64,000 nt of DNA, taken from Hydrogenophaga sp. PBL-H3. Lineage in GTDB: Bacteria > Pseudomonadota > Gammaproteobacteria > Burkholderiales > Burkholderiaceae_C. The DNA lies in the NCBI RefSeq assembly GCF_010104355.1, contig NZ_CP044972.1, positions 3,038,001 through 3,102,000 of the forward strand. Reading direction: 5' to 3'. Each line of letters opens with the position of its first letter. Position 1 is the stretch's first letter. The position numbers were made by a program, and so were the translations under genes. Shown piece after piece: positions 63,333 through 64,000 of this stretch. The notes under the pieces were generated by a model. That model did not search any database and had not been told where the DNA came from. It worked only from the letters and a program-made list of their open reading frames with translations.

Positions 63333-64000
63333 AGCACCTCACCACCATCGGCCTGACCACCTTGCTCGCGGCCTGTCAGGGCACGCAGAGCGACAGCTGG
63401 TTCCCGCTCGTCGAAGGCAGTGCCCAGGTGTACGAGGTCAAGCTCACCAGCGAAGAAGCGCCGCCCGTGGACGAATGGACGCTGCGCGTGGAAGGCCCGC
63501 GCACGCTTGATGACCAGCGCGTGATGGTGCGCCACCACTCGGCGGGCGTGGGCTACTTCCTCAAGACCGACGAGACCGGCGTGAAGCGCGTGGCTACCCA
63601 GATGGACATCGACAGAGAGCCCACGCCCGACAAGGAGCCGGTGTGGGTGCTCAAGTCACCGTATGTGGTGGGCACCGAGTGGACCACCCCCACCGTGCCC
63701 TACCTGATCCTGCGGCGCAACGAACACCCGCGCGAACTGCGCTACAGCCACAAGGCGCTGATGTACTGGCGCATCGAGGCGGTGGACGACAGCGTGACCA
63801 CACCCACCGGCACCCACCAGCCCTGCCTGCGTGTGGTCGGCCGCGCCAACCTCAACCTCTTCACCGATCCGGTGAACGGCTTCACCGACGTGCCCCTCAC
63901 GAGCCGCGAGTGGTACTGCAAGGGCAAGGGACTGGTGAAGTTCGAGCGCGAGGAGAAGGTGCCCCAGGGCTTCCTGGTCGGCGGTAGCCTGGAGGCACAG
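63329..64000 (+). CDS. Uncharacterised lipoprotein, 3' end beyond the window
   Basis: At least 224 residues. MKHLTTIGLTTLLAACQG gives a lipobox (LLAAC, Cys 16). The mature part (DSWFPLVEGSAQVYEVKL, EWTTPTVPYLILRR, SREWYCKGKGLVKFEREEK) looks beta-rich and secreted. No family name is offered. ATG overlaps the previous stop. It completes a set of channel, anchored protein, membrane protein and lipoprotein, an envelope-spanning arrangement. Confidence 0.7.
   Translation, partial: MKHLTTIGLTTLLAACQGTQSDSWFPLVEGSAQVYEVKLTSEEAPPVDEWTLRVEGPRTLDDQRVMVRHHSAGVGYFLKTDETGVKRVATQMDIDREPTPDKEPVWVLKSPYVVGTEWTTPTVPYLILRRNEHPRELRYSHKALMYWRIEAVDDSVTTPTGTHQPCLRVVGRANLNLFTDPVNGFTDVPLTSREWYCKGKGLVKFEREEKVPQGFLVGGSLEAQ

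Overview
The window is a high-GC chromosomal segment of a betaproteobacterium, most likely family Comamonadaceae (Hydrogenophaga, Acidovorax or a close relative). This rests on the gyrA-serC-pheA-tyrA-aroA/cmk-rpsA-ihfB-lapA-lapB order, the aroA-cmk fusion, a tmRNA tag reading ANDERFALAA, the many Bug/TctC and TRAP binding proteins, and the REP-like repeats. The genus is inferred; no search was run. I found no insertion sequence, prophage, CRISPR array or tRNA gene.

Layout. (1) 1-9.7 kb: start of glnA with a sigma-54 promoter and NtrC-type sites, scattered housekeeping genes (a CinA/MoaB-fold protein, an EI24 membrane protein, rsuA), a LysR/M20 hydrolase/TctC group, and a tandem glycine riboswitch leading into a D-amino-acid-dehydrogenase-like flavoenzyme. 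(2) 9.6-12.2 kb: ssrA (tmRNA), gph, ubiG and a barrel-less OmpA protein, all on the minus strand. (3) 12.4-24.0 kb: a dense plus-strand core run for DNA gyrase, serine and aromatic amino acid synthesis, ribosomal protein S1, IHF-beta and LapAB. (4) 24.1-36.5 kb: two paralogous TRAP transporter groups around a LysR gene. The minus-strand group is bracketed by a DUF1445/D-glutamate-cyclase-like gene and a fused 5-oxoprolinase, which suggests 5-oxoproline or D-glutamate catabolism. (5) 36.6-38.9 kb: rdgC, a REP-like element, crcB and a flavodoxin-fold protein. (6) 38.9-43.5 kb: a five-gene minus-strand operon for a tungsten-type aldehyde oxidoreductase (Fe-S, W-cofactor and FAD subunits, a MoaD-like protein and a small unknown). 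(7) 43.9-47.6 kb: remains of a molybdenum hydroxylase locus (coxS with an internal deletion, 5'-truncated coxG) followed by intact xdhC, a MobA-like gene and a GAF/Fis regulator. (8) 47.7-61.4 kb: alcohol and aldehyde oxidation, with DUF779, aldehyde dehydrogenase, an IclR regulator and a lone TRAP binding protein, a quinoprotein-associated binding protein and cytochrome c-550, an AcoR-like sigma-54 activator, a quinoprotein-relay metallohydrolase, and pqqABCDE. (9) 61.4 kb to the end: four tightly packed uncharacterised envelope genes coupled to pqqE.

How the genes work together. The right half looks like an alcohol-to-acid oxidation island: PQQ synthesis, a periplasmic cytochrome and binding protein that normally serve a PQQ alcohol dehydrogenase (none is in the window), an NAD-type aldehyde dehydrogenase and a W-type aldehyde oxidoreductase. 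Two AcoR-family regulators lie in the same island.

Most notable observations: a pair of oppositely oriented hairpins at 48128-48318 that share a 26-nt loop core but have different, fully self-complementary stems; the ExbB/ExbD-like module fused to the PQQ operon; the D-glutamate cyclase/TRAP/oxoprolinase locus; the coxS deletion joined precisely at two QCG codon runs; and an intrinsic terminator between pqqA and pqqB.
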